This document shows, one piece after another, positions 46,182-59,400 of a stretch of DNA of 64,000 bases. The translations under genes and the position numbers were made by a program. The stretch spans positions 182,237 through 246,236 of the forward strand of contig SIJG01000021.1 of the NCBI GenBank assembly GCA_023374025.1. The letters are read 5' to 3'. The stretch is from Heterodera schachtii (lineage: Eukaryota > Nematoda > Chromadorea > Rhabditida > Heteroderidae). Numbering within the stretch: the first letter of the stretch is position 1; each line of letters starts with the position of its first letter. Below the pieces are notes generated by a model. It did not search any database and had not been told where the DNA came from. It saw only the letters and a program-made list of their open reading frames with translations.

Positions 46182-49100
46182 TCAGTTGCGGAAAATCTCA
46201 CTGAACAGCACAGTGTCATCACGGATCAGAAAGACACAGAACGGATGGTCAGCGACAAAACGGTATTCTTCGCTCGAACTACGCCTCACATTCTTTCCCG
46301 TGGCTGCTGCGGCGACAGTGCCCTCCTCATTCACCTAAATTTCGTTGTCATTTTGAGAATTAAGCTTAACCATTTTCCGAAGCCAGGATAAGCAAGGATT
46401 CATTCCTTTTCCACGTAAAAAAAAAGATTTTAGGGTTTAATTTTAATAGGGAACTTCAACTTCGGGACAGACTGGCCGATATAAACTGTCGGGAAAACCT
46501 TTTTCTATTTTGATGGACTTTATTTAAAAGCCATTTCTTCATCAAAAAATTTTTCATTCTTCGGTAACACTTTCGATGACCTCCCTTTTTATTTTTGGAA
46601 AAAAGGAAGACTATGACAGTACACCAATTTAACTATGGTATTTTATTGTCTCGGTAAAAAATGATTAATATGCACCCTTTCCTGCCCATGGGTAGGGATA
46701 GAGCAGATTTACATGTACAAAAAACACTAAAACATGGATAAAATTGGCAAATATAGATGAAAAATTCCAAATGGGGCCAAGTTCTCGAAAAATCTTTCAA
46801 ATTCTTAATTTTTTATTGATAAAAATTTTACTCATTAGCGATCACTGTACCTCAATGAACGCCTTGTGCACCACTTCGCTGATCAGCAACGGTCCATTGG
46901 CTGAAATTCCCCCAAAATTGGCGCTTTCGGTGAACGCGGTGGCCATGCCCATGTTGGTCAACGGCGTGTTCAGTTTGTGCGTGGCCTCCAACGTGAACTT
47001 GGGCAACTCCACCTGGGAAAAGTGGGGGCTCGGCTGGGGTGGGGAGCAACTCGTTTCTCTGCAAATCATTCATGTTTTCTTCCCCCCCCCCCTCCACCCT
47101 AAATACTAATCTTAAAAAATCGCTTAAGTTTTTTTCAAAAAAGGCTTCAAAGAAATTTTCCTGAGCCGAAAATTTTTTTTTTTAATATTTTTTGAAAACA
47201 CTGAAATTTGCTATTTTTAATGAAATTCTAACAATAAGTTTATTTCGAAAAAATATTTAATGCTTTTTGGCATTGTGTTAGGACAGTTCGCTTAACTGTA
47301 CCCACACCTAAGTGCATAATTAAACAAGGCCGAGATAAAGGTTTTTTGTGATTTTTTCTCGACGACATTTTGTCCTGACTGCTCCGCGTTTAGTTTTACC
47401 TTCACAGTATATTTGCACCGCTTTTTGATCAGTTCTACCAGCTTTTTGCCGTCCAATTGATCCAACAATTTGGCCAGTCCAAAGCGTTCCTTTGGCAACA
47501 ACACAAACATGAACTCCTTTTCACCTTTGTAGGGCATGCCGAGGAGTTGGAGCTGTACAAGTAATCAAAAAATTGGCAAATGCAAAGGGAAAAATGCATG
47601 AAAATGTGAGAACGACCTGAGTGTCCCAGAAATAAATGAAATAGGCCTTCAAATGCATCATTTCCAGCTAAAAAAAAACACAAAATTTAACCCTCAGAAA
47701 CTTTCAGCCAATTCAAAATAAAATGCCAATAATTTGTTCGCTTGGCCGCTTTCGATTGATTGTGAACGAGTTCCATGATCAACTATTATTCCACTCACAA
47801 ATCAGTCATCATGAATTCGTTTCTTTTATTTGAAACATGAATTTAGCAGGCCGAAATTAAAAAAAATTTTAAACTTATAAATCTTTCAAGAAAATCTTTA
47901 AAAAAAAGTTTACAAGAAAATCATATGAAAATTTTTTGTTTTATAAAAATTTTAAAAAAAATTTCAGCGATTTTTTGAAATTTTATGGTGAATTAGTAAT
48001 TTTTTTCTTGAAAGTTTCTATGTTTGAAAATTCTTTTTAAAAATTTCGGCGCCGAGCCAGATTCGTGTGCAGTAATGGCATTGAAAACTGGTAATTGGCA
48101 TTTTTAAATAATTTCCCTAACAATTCAAAATGTGGTTGTTGTCTCATTCAAAACCACCTTTTTGGTGGTTTTCTCGTCCACATGAAATTTCGCCTTCACG
48201 GTGGATTTTGAGTTGAATGTGACCGCCCATGCGCCTTTGAAGTAGAGCGCGTTGATCAGCACCAAACTGAAATAAAAGAAGCAATTTCCATACCTTTTCT
48301 ACAATTTGTTTTGCTATTTCAATAAAAATAATCATTTTAATTTAATTGCCGGGAAAAATTTGATGGACCCAATTGAACTATTATTTTTTGAAATGTTGAC
48401 CCCAAAAACGGCAAAATTTTGTCAGTTTTGGCGCGAAATCGCTACAATTTCGTGTTTTTTCGGCCTTGCGCTGAAAACTTTTTTTCACATAATTTTTTTT
48501 TGAAAAACGAAATTCAATGCGTAAAAAATTTACAAAATTGAAAAAAAATATATTTAATTTCGTAAAAAAAGGGATGGCATTGCATTTGTTGTGCTTTACC
48601 GAGTGTTCTTGTCAAGAGAGTTGGGCGTGATCAGATCGCGGATTTTCTCATGAGTCGCTTCTTTCACGAAATTGTTGATTGTCTGAAGGTAAAAAATGGT
48701 CATCAATTTGTTTTATTTTTAATTAAAATTGGTGACATCAAAAACTAAGGTCTCCCATTCCATTTAGTTTTGTACATACATTTTTTAGGGGGGGGTCGAC
48801 CCCCCCCCCCCCCCCTCGCTCGCAAAGAGGGCCAGCGAGGGGGGGGGGGGGGGGGGGGGGTTCGCAGCGAAGGGGGGGCCGGTGTAAAAGAGGTAGAGGG
48901 AGGGGGTCCGCAGCGAGGGGGGGTGTCGCAAATTTTGAAAATTTTCTTAACAAATTCATTAAAAAGTCCAAAAAAATTTTCCCCGGCGGCGCCTAGCGGC
49001 ACCGCCGGCCCCCCTGTTCCCGAAAGTTTTTTTGGAAAAACCGCGCCGAAAAAAACGGTTTTTGAAAAGCAAAAAAAAAAAAAAGTCATCGGCGGCCCGA

Positions 49101-50726
49101 CCCCCCTTCGCAAAAATTTTTTCCGACCCACCCCCCCCCCCTTTTTATGTATGGTTTTGTAAGTTTTTTTTTCATAAATGGAAAACATTTTCCGGAAGTT
49201 TTCTTGGTTGCTGATCATGGAATTTGATCAGTATTCTGACCGAACTCTAATAACGACTCGATAATAAATTTTTCGAAATATTTTGACATTTTATCTATTC
49301 AGACATTCGAAATGGCTGTCAGATTCGTAACTCAAAAATCCAGAAAACCCCAGGAAATCGTTTTACCGAGTTTTTATGACAACAAATTTTTTGCAAACCA
49401 AAAGGATCCCCCATTATCCGTCGATACCCCGGTTTTTAAGAAATTACTCCCAAAACGGACGCTTTTTAGAGCTCAACATTTTTTTTCAAAAAGAATTTCA
49501 GTTTTTTTTTTAATTTTTATGAAGAAGAGTTATTTCTAATGGGAATGAAAAGACTAAAAAACGTATAATTTTTTAATTAAATTTTTTCTTTTGGAATTTT
49601 TCAATTTTCGGGACTGATTTGGCATTATGTGCCAACAAAACTTTTCCCACCTCCGCCGTCCCTTCGCTGTTCTCAAAGTCCACCGTTTCCAACTGTCCCC
49701 CGTAGTTTTGCTCAATTTGTCCTTTGAACGCGTCCTTCACGCTGAAGCCTTTCTTCACGTACACTTTGTTGACCGTCTCCAAAGTGTTGCTGCTGTTCTG
49801 CCCATTTGTCATCGATTTGAGCAAAGCGCCAAAATAATTGTGCACTTCCGACTCCGGCGCACCTTAACGAAAAGAAAAGGGAGGCAATTAAGAATAATGG
49901 GGGCAATTAAATATAAAGGGGCAATTAACAATGGGGGGGAGGGGTTAAGAAGCGGGGGGGGGGGGGGGGGATAATAGTTCAAATGGTATGACTTTTTCAA
50001 AAAAATTTACATTTTGGTAAAAGTATAAACATGTACTATGGGGTTTTTCAGGCACGTTGAAGATGCATTTGACACGCATTCCCATTTCGAAACAATTTCA
50101 AACTCCGGACCCGAATTCAACCAAAAATTGAAGTTCAAATTTCGAATTTCACATTTTTCATCTAAAAATGTTTTAACGATGTTTTGTTACAGGAAGTGAT
50201 GTTTTTTAGGCGTTTTTAGACGAAAATTTCGAAAGTCGATAATTTGAACTTTCAACTTTTTGTTCGAATTCGGGTCCAGGGGTTTGAAATTGTTCGGATT
50301 GGGTGTCAGATTTGTGTTCAGCGTGTCTGAAAATGAAAACCCCCATAGGAACATGTTTTTTAAACTTTTGCTGATAACGAATCTGGCATTTACTCCGGCC
50401 AAACCCGAATCCCGGACCCTAATTTGAACAAAAAAAAGTAATTGCAAATTTTTCAAATTCGTATTTTTTTTCTCTAAAAATGGTATTAATAATGTTTCAG
50501 TTTGTTGAAAATTTCAAAAATGCCCACCCTTTGCGAGCAGTTGGCCCATTTCTTCGCCGGTCTTTTCCTTGGCGCCCGCGTAAACCATGGACAAAGAGAC
50601 GGCGACAGAAAACGGCGAAACAATGCACGAACGGTCTTCGGTGGACACCTCGCGCAGCAAATTCAACGCAAAATCGGCCTGCGCCTCCAAAATGAGGGAG
50701 GCATTTGGCGATGGGGGAGAAGACAT
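46182..50726 (-). CDS. Serpin (intracellular type, probably inhibitory)
   Basis: Serine-protease inhibitor fold. Eight exons in transcript order: 50528-50726, 49651-49862, 48600-48682, 48158-48266, 47617-47667, 47400-47552, 46851-47012, 46182-46334; total 1122 nt, 373 residues, normal for the family, all phases consistent. It starts [20 protein letters not shown] with no signal peptide, so it is probably cytosolic. Family landmarks: [120 protein letters not shown] and the C-terminal IFRN. The hinge [11 protein letters not shown] is the small-residue pattern of inhibitory serpins; the loop after it is [11 protein letters not shown], suggesting cleavage near the Arg-Arg-Ser cluster and a trypsin-like target (inference). 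Introns 1 and 2 hold transposon sequence. Confidence 0.93.
48770..49190. mobile_element. Transposon-like sequence in serpin intron 2
   Basis: Runs of G and C around GGTCGACC (48786), G-run 48840-48860, then the TTAACAAATTCATT...TTTTCCCCGGCGGCGCC palindrome module (48983). This order is like 57970-58120, so it is probably a relative of that hAT-like element. Ends and duplication were not resolved. Confidence 0.5.
50029..50356. mobile_element. Fold-back element in serpin intron 1
   Basis: Inverted arms ACATGTACTATGGGGTTTTT (50029) and AAAACCCCCATAGGAACATG (50336). The centre has AACTCCGGACCCGAATTC and its inverted counterpart TTCGAATTCGGGTCC, a core shared with the elements at 10368 and 62671. 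No duplication resolved. Confidence 0.6.
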
Positions 50727-50944
50727 TAATTAATGGCGGATGATGAGGCAATTTGAAGGAAATCGGAAGAGATAAAAGCTAAAATGAGATAAAAGTTAAA
50801 AAATAGAGAATATGCATGACAGAGAATCAACAATCGAACGTACCATACTTTAAGAAGTTGGGTATTTTTATGAGTTTTTTAGGAATTTTTACTCCAAAAA
50901 ATAGCTATTTTGAGAAAAAATTTAAAATTCTTTTCAAAAAAGGT

Positions 50945-51460
50945 ATGGTACTAGAGCCCGGAAATTTCAAATTTGCGGATCCCGCTGCGGATTGGTACTG
51001 AAAAATTTTGCGGGACGGGATCCCGCATGTATAAATCCCGCAATCCCGCATTTAAAATTTGCGGGATCCCGCGCGGGATTGCGGGATTTTGGAAATTTCG
51101 AAAAATTTTCAATTAAATTTCAAAAAAATTTCCAAAAAACAAAAAATATCTATCATTTTGAAAAAGAAATTTTAGGCGCTGGCGGGATGCATTAAACGGG
51201 GTTAATTTTGGACTCAATTTCTACCGAGTTAAAAAGTAAAAGCCGGTCCGGCGGTGCCGACAGGCGCCGCCGGGAAATTTTTTGCAAATTTAGATGAAAT
51301 TTGAGAGAAAAATGGCTTTAATTTGATTGAATTTGTTAAAAATTTATTCAAAAATATTTGGCATTTTGTCATTAAAAATTTTCAAAAAAAAAAACCAATA
51401 AAATCCCGCATAATCCCGCACAAATATTCAAATTTGCGGATCCCGCTGCGGGTCTAATTC
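50945..51460. repeat. GCGGGATCCCGC-rich repeat element
   Basis: Begins TAGAGCCCGGAAATTTCAAA and ends GCTGCGGGTCTA. It is dense in palindromic GCGGGATCCCGC and CCCGCAATCCCGC phrases, with a GC palindrome module at 51248-51272. Ends look hAT-like (TAGA...TCTA) but the flanks do not match. Confidence 0.5.
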
Positions 51461-51469
51461 TTCCCTTTC

Positions 51470-54100
51470 GCTTCAAAATCATACCAAGCTTAATAGCTTA
51501 TTTAATTTGGATGACAAATAAAAATTGTATTCATTCTCATAGATATGTTTTCCTTTCTATGAGCACTTTGACAAGTAAGTTAGCGAAAAAAACCCTTAGC
51601 GTAAAAGTAAAAAAGTAAATTTAGTTTAAGCAATTGGTGTTCGCGAACCAACAACCTGGAGGCAATTAATGCCAAAAGTGCTGCGTATTAAGGACGGACG
51701 CCTTTGATTTGAGCAATTCAGCGCCAATGTTTGTTGTTTTCTCTATTTAAAAAAAATTATTTTCGCTTTTAATAGCTCTTCCATGCACGATGATGCTTTT
51801 GGCGTACGGGGCGGACCCAAACGCTTTTGACTATAAATGTAAACTGTGAATTTTTCGACCTTTTGTTGGAGTCCGGATTTAGTTAGGGGTGCAGAATGGC
51901 AAATTCCAAATTGCCAAACTTTTGTTTAGAAGAAAAAGCGGGGCACGAAATCAGAAGAAGCGGCCGTCAAAAAGCCAGAGTGTTTGGCAGTTGAGGGATA
52001 AATTTGAAAGGAAAGGCAACAAAAGGCTTTGAACGAGAGAAGAAATGAAAAAAGAAAAACACGAGACGTAAGGGCATCCGCGCCCTTTCACTGGATGGCG
52101 GCGAGATTAGAGGCATTGTGTTAGTCCAGGTTTTGATTCGGGGTTTTTTAATTAAAAATTAAGATTTTTCGATTAGCAATTTGCGACTTTTTAAATAATT
52201 TTTGTCTTGAAATGAAAAATTGAAATTTCACTTTTTCACAACCATAAAAAACACTCCATAAAATACATGCTTTTTTAAAGAAGGGTCCGAAACATGCACT
52301 GATATCATTCGATAAACTTAGAGTCCTCTATTATCCTTTTATTAGAATCCGATTAATTTTAAATTTTCTACGACAAAACACTAATTATTCATGTAATTAT
52401 ATTATAAAAATGAAAATGTTCGGCATCAAACCAAACGTGAAATAAATGACTTTTCCATAAATTAATTCTTGGCATTTTCCTATTTATTCGAGCCCGGTAG
52501 GTTTTAAAATCTTCCAGTATAGGAAATCATTCAGGACCACATTGTAAAACTATCCTTAAAAAAATATTTTAAAATTTTACGGGACCCGTACAGCTTTACA
52601 TGATTTCTATTTTTTCTGGTCCGTTTTTTATTGTAGCAAAATTTGCCTGAATAACGCAAATATAATTTAATCAAGCTTTTTGACAAATTGTGAAAGAAAT
52701 TTTGTGCAAATAAATGAGAAAATAAAAAATAAAATTTTGAATATTGTTATAAAAGTTTAATTTCGGCCGTTTTGATATCAAGCAGGAAAGGGGTCACCAC
52801 TTTTTGCCGAGCTTTTCTTTGAGAGAAGGGAGTCCATGATGCCGATTTGGCACTATTTCTTGGGTTTTTTTGTTGCATTCAAATGACCCCACCCCCGCGC
52901 CCTCTAAGCCGAAAAATGGGTTATCCTTTACTTAAGGAAGGTCATAAAAAAATCTCAAAATTCCCGCGAACCCAAAATTCACTAGAATTTTCAAAATTTG
53001 ATCCAAAAATCGCCAATTTTTGGAAAAATCTGTTCAAAAAATCAGCCTAAATATTATTTTTGGTATACAAAATTTTTTTTATTTTACTAAAAATTTCTTT
53101 ATCCCAATGTTTTTAAAAAGAGTTATTTTTTTAACAGAACTCCATTATAAATTTTTTCGCAAATATGCACAAAAAAGCTCAAAAATGGCCAAATATGGAC
53201 TAAAATTGCACTTTCTAAAGTCCCAAAAAGTGTATGTATTCAATATTTGTTGAAAAAATTTAAAATAAAACTCAAAAAATGAATTAACCTTAAAAAAATC
53301 CCAATTTTTTTTTGTTTCTGTTGTAAAACTTCTCTAGTGAATTTTTGATCCATTAGCTAAGCAAGGCCGAATGCAATTTTGAGCTTTGGGCATTTCGGAA
53401 GCGAGCAAAATATTTCCAAATTTTCCCAAATTCTATAAAAATTCTCATTAAAAAAAAATTATCAAAAAATAGATAAATATTGATTAAAAAGCCAAAATTA
53501 CGAAAACTCAAATTTTTCGTATTTTTGGGGCTGTGTTTTTTAAAATTTTCTATGACGACGACCTTTGGAGTTTTTTTTTTTCGATTTTTGCACTTTTCCT
53601 GTGAAAAGTTTCATAAAAAGGGGTTTTCCGGAATAGAAAAATCCAATGAACATTTTAAAAAGTTAAATAAATTTCAAGAAGATAAAAAACTGAGTTTCTG
53701 AAAATTTAATAAAATTTATTTATTGATTTTTTTTAATTATTCATTTTATTTTTCTTTTATTCACTAATTGCTAAACGGTTCCGTCTTTACTTTGTTTACT
53801 TTACGATTTGTATTAATAAATTTGTTTACGCTTTATATTTGCTGCTTCTGTTAATCATTTTTCGTTGTTAATTAATTGTCCGCTTTTTTCGCCTTATCCG
53901 TCTAAAATTTATTTAAATATTATTCATTTTCCTACTGCTATCGATTTCTTATCTGCTGATGTCAAATGCTTTCTGTAATTTGTTTTCATAAAATTAAAAA
54001 TTGCGGAAGTTCATTAATGACAGCCATCGTTGGCATTTCAACATTTGCTGCTTTTCATAAAAAAAAGCCGTAAAAAATAAATATTTAAAATTTATTTTAA
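51470..54100. other. Gene-poor stretch with a possible ankyrin-repeat exon
   Basis: After a TTTAATAG acceptor (ending 51775), 51776-51838 reads LPCTMMLLAYGADPNAFDYK and then meets a GTAAAC donor. LL..GADPNA.D is the ankyrin consensus. No partner exon was found, so this may be an isolated relic. The rest (51.9-54.1 kb) is AT-rich with no supported gene. Confidence 0.3.
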
Positions 54101-54438
54101 ATGAATTACATTTTTATTATGATAATTGCTTTTATTCTTTTTTGTTTTGTTTGCACCAAAGAAAATGTGATAGAAATTGTCCAGCACAAAACAAGTAATT
54201 TTTTGAAAGTTTTAATTGTTGTTAATAATCATTTATCATTTTAAGAGCCTTCCCATCTTTCGATTTTAATTAATGGACAAAGTAGGACAATTAAATTTAA
54301 ATATTTTATATTTTATGAACAGAGTTTGACTTTGACAAGTTTGGTGCTCATGTTTCGGATTATCGTGCTGACCGAAATGATTTAATTGACAAACCAATGT
54401 TTGTAAAATGTTTAAATAATTTCGAAAGTTTTCACTAA
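54101..54438 (+). CDS. Small secreted protein, two exons (69 aa)
   Basis: Exon 1 54101-54194 begins MNYIFIMIIAFILFCFVCTK, a strong signal peptide, then ENVIEIVQHKT. The donor is A|GTAATT. Exon 2 54323-54438 follows TGAACAG and continues in phase (FDFDKFGAHVSDYRADRND) to a TAA. The mature peptide is about 50 residues with one Cys and no known domain. Short secreted proteins in parasitic nematodes are often effectors, but nothing here shows that. A possible donor inside exon 2 (TTTGTAAAAT) could extend the gene into the ORF at 54597. Confidence 0.45.
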
Positions 54439-54596
54439 TTAAGGGCAATGGTTTTAAATAAATCTTTAATAAACAAATTCAAAATGCCACCTTATTAAAA
54501 TTTTCTTTTGAATACAATAAGGAAAACTCATAAAAATTAAAAATTTACTATAAAATCCATATTCAATTTTAAACATTTAAAAGGGATTGCAATTCG

Positions 54597-54938
54597 ATGG
54601 CATTTTTGGAAGCAAAAAATGAGCCCATGTTGGTGTTCGACGAATTGATCTTCAAATGGTTGGCATTCGCAGAAGCAGATAATGTGGCAAAAACAACCAC
54701 CACCACAACCTCCTCATCCAGTGGGACAATCAGAACTGTGGATTTTGTGATTGATTTTGTCATGAAAGTGGCCAATGTGGGCACGTTTTTGTGGCCAAAA
54801 CTGTTATACGGTATTGACGAGTTGCGCAATCAGTACAATAGCAGTGGAAGTGATCGGCAGGTGCCGTCATTAAGCTTTTCGTATGATCAAAGCACTCGCA
54901 AAGTTTGGCTTTCCAAAGGCATAATGTCATGCTTATAA
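54597..54938 (+). CDS. Hypothetical protein ORF (113 aa)
   Basis: Single frame MAFLEAKNEPMLVFDELIFK with a Thr/Ser run (TTTTTTSSSSG) and a balanced C-terminal half (WPKLLYGIDELRNQYNSS, LSFSYDQSTRKVWLSKG). A polyadenylation-like AATAAAGCC follows near 55061. It has gene-like codon composition and no recognised domain. It may be an independent gene or the last exon of the secreted-protein gene just upstream. Confidence 0.45.
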   Translation: MAFLEAKNEPMLVFDELIFKWLAFAEADNVAKTTTTTTSSSSGTIRTVDFVIDFVMKVANVGTFLWPKLLYGIDELRNQYNSSGSDRQVPSLSFSYDQSTRKVWLSKGIMSCL

Positions 54939-55220
54939 GTGAAAAGAGGATCGTTGTTTTTTTTTGAAGGTTTATTGGAGACTGTCATGAGCTTTATTTA
55001 GATGGTATTCATTATTTTTTATCTTTTGTAATCTAATCATTTTTGAAATTAGTGATTATTAATAAAGCCTTAAATTATTGTATTTGTAGAATGTAAATAT
55101 TTTAAAAAATAATGATTTTATTATAAGCCACGCGGAAAATAAGCTTTTCATTTTCACCAATTTGATCAACTAGCGAATTTTCATTTTGGTTATATTGTTC
55201 AATTTTTTTTTTTTTTGATG

Positions 55221-55787
55221 TTCATCACTAGGGCTAATATTTTTAGGCAAAAGCCTATTCTTTTCCTGAGCTCCCCGTGGCCTGAAACGCACGAAAAACA
55301 TGTTTTTTGGGCTGTTGTTAAGCTACTTTTCGAGTTATTAGTGCCTATTTTCTAGGCTTTTATTTTTAGCGCCTAAAAGGCCTAAAAAATTTTGAAAGAG
55401 CCTATTTTTGTCTATTTTGGAATTTTGCCCAAAATTATTAACAAAAATGCAATAAAAACAAAAAATGCACCCCTAAGAATCGACTAAAATTAAAAAAATA
55501 TATATACACCCTTAAGAATCGACCCGAAATTTTTTCAAAAATACACCCATAAGAAATGAAAAACTTTTAAAAATTCATCTTAAAAATTTATTTATTTATT
55601 TTCTTGACAAGAATTTGTGATTTAAAAATTATATATCTCAGTACTGATTTGGCCTAATTTCTTTACTTTTTTGAATACATTTTGTCATTTTACACCCCTA
55701 AAAACGAGGTTTTTTAGTGCCTATTTTCCATTTTAGGGCCTATTTTGGCGGTTTTTAGTGCCTATAAATATTAGCCCTATTCATCAC
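55221..55787. mobile_element. 551-bp hAT-like MITE with 8-bp duplication
   Basis: TTCATCAC at 55221-55228 and 55780-55787. Ends TAGGGCTAATATTTTTAGGC and the complement of TAGGGCTAATATTTATAGGC match 19 of 20. The interior is the same family as 5298-5766. Confidence 0.92.
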
Positions 55788-56197
55788 TTTCAATTTTTGG
55801 TCGGATTTTGACGGAAATATTTCCAGTATATTTTCGATAACTAGGAGCTTTGATTTAAAAAATCAACTAAGATGGAGACGGATCGGAGGGCCTGCTGGGC
55901 AACAGATGGAAGGCTTGACAACTTTATAGTGATCCGTTTCTAAAATATTCAGTTTAAAGAGAGGTTATTATAAATGTGTTAATTAAGATAATTTGAAGGA
56001 AAAGCTCAGTTATCAAGGCAGATAAAACAAGAGAGTTCATATTTATGAATTACTAAAATTTAAAATAATTAAATTTATTTAAAAAGACATACAAATTAAA
56101 TAAACAATTTCAACAGAGTTTACTTCTTTTTTGTGCATTTTTGGTCTTTTGATTAATTGTGATTCGGAAATCTCGGCCGTTTTCATGACGATGTTCA

Positions 56198-56410
56198 GTT
56201 GGAACTAGGGTTGGTCGGGACCGGGAATTTTGACAAAAACAGGGACCGGGAATTTTCGGGTTGAAAAACCGCGACTTTTTGGCTGGAAAACCCGGGAAAA
56301 AACCCGGGAATTTCCCGGTCCGATCAAAATTTGTCAAAACCGGGACTGGGTACTCAGTTGTACCCGTTTTTTCAGTACCAGTCCCGGTCCCGACCATCTC
56401 TAGTTGGGAC
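56198..56410. mobile_element. 197-bp hAT-like MITE upstream of the P450 exons
   Basis: Flanks GTTGGAAC and GTTGGGAC match 7 of 8. Ends TAGGGTTGGTCGGGACCGGG and CCCGGTCCCGACCATCTCTA are inverted repeats. The interior is rich in CCCGGG. Confidence 0.85.
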
Positions 56411-59400
56411 TTTCAAATCCTTCATTTTTAGAATTTTATAAAATAAAAATCTTTTAATAAATTCTTTTTTTTTACAACAGATGGCTTGACATTGATCCTC
56501 TTTCGGCCTCAGCCCATTATTACGCATTTGGTGGCGGTCCTCGCATTTGCATTGGCATGCGATTTGCACTTTTGGAGGAAAAAATGGCACTTGTGCGACT
56601 GTTGGGGCGCTATTCACTGGCCAAAACTGAGCAAACGGAGGTGACGAAAAGGACAAATTGAAAAATTTAATTATAATTAAGAAAATTAATAATTTTTTAA
56701 AATTCATTTTAGAAATTGCTGAAGGTCAATGCGCAAGTTGTGCTTAATCATTGTGCAGTGATGGTACAATTGAATTTGAGAGAAGAGAATATTTGAAGAA
56801 AAATCAAATTGACTGAATTTGAGAAAGATTTGGTAATAAATTTATTAAAATATTTCACACAAAATGTTTTTATGTAAAAGATATTTATAAAAAATTCAGT
56901 GAATCCTTTAAATTTTGATACTTTCTCGACAATAATCGTAATAAATAATTAATAAATTTTGTTTCATTAGAATCATTGATAGTCAAACAGCAAAAAAATG
57001 TTTTTCGTGCGTTTCAGGCCTCCCATAGTCCAGCAGCAAGAAAAAATATTATAAATTTGCATATAATTGCCAGCTAATAATCACTTGACTAAAAGGAGAT
57101 GCAAAATTCCTCCCCCCCCCCCCCCCGAAAAAAACGAAAAATCGGAGACCGGGAAAATTTCAGAAAAATTCTCAGGAGCTGGAAAATTTCCTTGAAAAAA
57201 TTATAATTTGGACAGAAAAAGCACAAACTTTGATCCATATGGATCGATCGGTGCTAGGTCGTTTCGTAAAAAGTGCCAAATTTATAGAAGTGCTTTTTTG
57301 ATTAATAGAATTCAAACAACAATCCCATAAAAATTGACAATCTTTGCATAATTTGTTAACAAATTAAACTCAACTTTTCAAAAAAAAAAATTTTTACGGT
57401 GGCGCCAATAGGCGCCGCCGGATGAAAAATTTCGTTGAAATTAAAATTTAAACTTCTTTGACTAAAGCATAAAAATTAAATAAATTTTAAAATATATTTT
57501 CTTGAGAAAAAGCGCGTCGCGAAAGATGTTTTGAAAGCAAAAAAAAATGATAAAAATCGGTCTCACAGATCATGAAAATTATCTTAATGGTGACTAAGAC
57601 GAAACTTTTGAATCATTTGCTTGCATAAAATTTAAAAAAAATACGGAAAATTGAAAAACCCCGTCCCCCGACTCCGTACGATTTTGTCAACCCCGACCCC
57701 GAGCTAGCTGACCCCAATTTTGCAAACCCCATAAACAAAAAAAAAATAAAAACAATATTGGATAAATTTAAAAAATGTTAGCGATTTGGCGCTCAAGCCG
57801 ACTCCAACCGAATGCGACCCCTGCGGCCATATCAGCTGCATTCCTGCAGAGCGATATACGAAGCTTACCGCTCCACTTATGGCCAAAGTCCAGCCCACCG
57901 CCTCGAATCGGACGCAAGGCGGCACGCAGACACCACGGTGACAGCGTACGTTACCAAGGGCGTAGGCAGGGGGGGGGGGCTGAGGGCCCCCCCCCCCCCC
58001 CGAAACCCAAAAAAGTAAAAAATTTTCAGTAAATTTCTTGAAATTTTAAGCAATTTTCTTAACAAAATTGCATTAAAATACTCAAAAAATTTCCCGGCGG
58101 CGCCTATCGGCACCGCCGGACCCCCATTTTAGGCCAAAATGGCAAAAAATAGTAATTTTTTGGCGAAAAAACGGCGAAAAATTTTGTAAAATACACCCCC
58201 TAATTCGGGATTTCAAAAAAGTAAAAATACACCCCTAAAAATAGACTGAAAAAAGAAAAATACACCACTAAAAATCGAATTTTTGACTTAAGCCCCCCCC
58301 CCGAAGCCAAGGGTCTGGCTACGCCCTTGTACGTTACCACCGTAACGGATGTCGTCAAACCGTGAACACGGGGGGAAACGGCGCCGGCGAGCAAATCGCA
58401 TCGGCAAAATAGGGATAATTCTTTTTGTAGTAAGTTAAATTTTTTGTTTGATTATTTGATGGGATGTGAATTCGGCGAGGGAAGGCAGAGAAGGGATGCA
58501 CTACATCGCTCACTCTCGTTTCTTTACCAACAAATAGGTGTACTATTTCTTGATTTTAAGAGTCCAACCAAAACTCCGACTTTTCAACGGTTTCTTAATA
58601 CACAAGTCTTTTGGATTAATACCAGAATTTACAAAAGCTTCTATTGACTTTTAAGTTTCTATTGGAGAGAATTTTTGTTTCCGCTTCGGGATTGGGATTC
58701 AGAATTTTTGCGGGACCGGATGCAATAAAAACGAAAAATATAAAAATAAAGAAATTTTCAAAAATTCATCTCCAAAATTTATTTCTTTATTTTCTTGACA
58801 ATAATTTTTAATTTTAAAATTATTTGTCTCAATACTGCAAAATTGAGTACCATAAAAATGATCAATTTTTTGATCGGTTTTCCCTTGAAATACGGTAGAG
58901 ATCAGTCATTTTTGAATTATCCAATTTTCCACGAACTATTGCTTTGTGGGTATATGTAGTTCATAGACCTACAGTCATGGTCAAATGTTTATCTACACCC
59001 CATTTTATTTTGTTTTTGTCTTCATTTCAACTGTAAATTTCAATTAAATCCGAAATATATGGTGGTATTTTGTAGCATTTTTTATGGGCTTTCGAATGGT
59101 ATAAATCAATACTCAAAAGAATGTTGTGCATAAACACTATACTTTGCTAAACGAATTGTGCTCAAATTTTGACTGGTCAAAAGTTTATCTACACCCCAAA
59201 AAATCAATATTCTGTAGGCCAAAAATTCTGAAAAAATTCCTGCTATGATAACTTTTGATGATGATTAAAAAAGTCTTTTACGCCATCTTGATCAGATCAC
59301 TCCTTCATGGTGATCCAAAAACCCAAAAATGGCTTGAAATCGGGAAAATTTTCGAAAAAAATCCCTAGGGGGTTGGGAAAAATTTTCTGAAAGTTTTGAG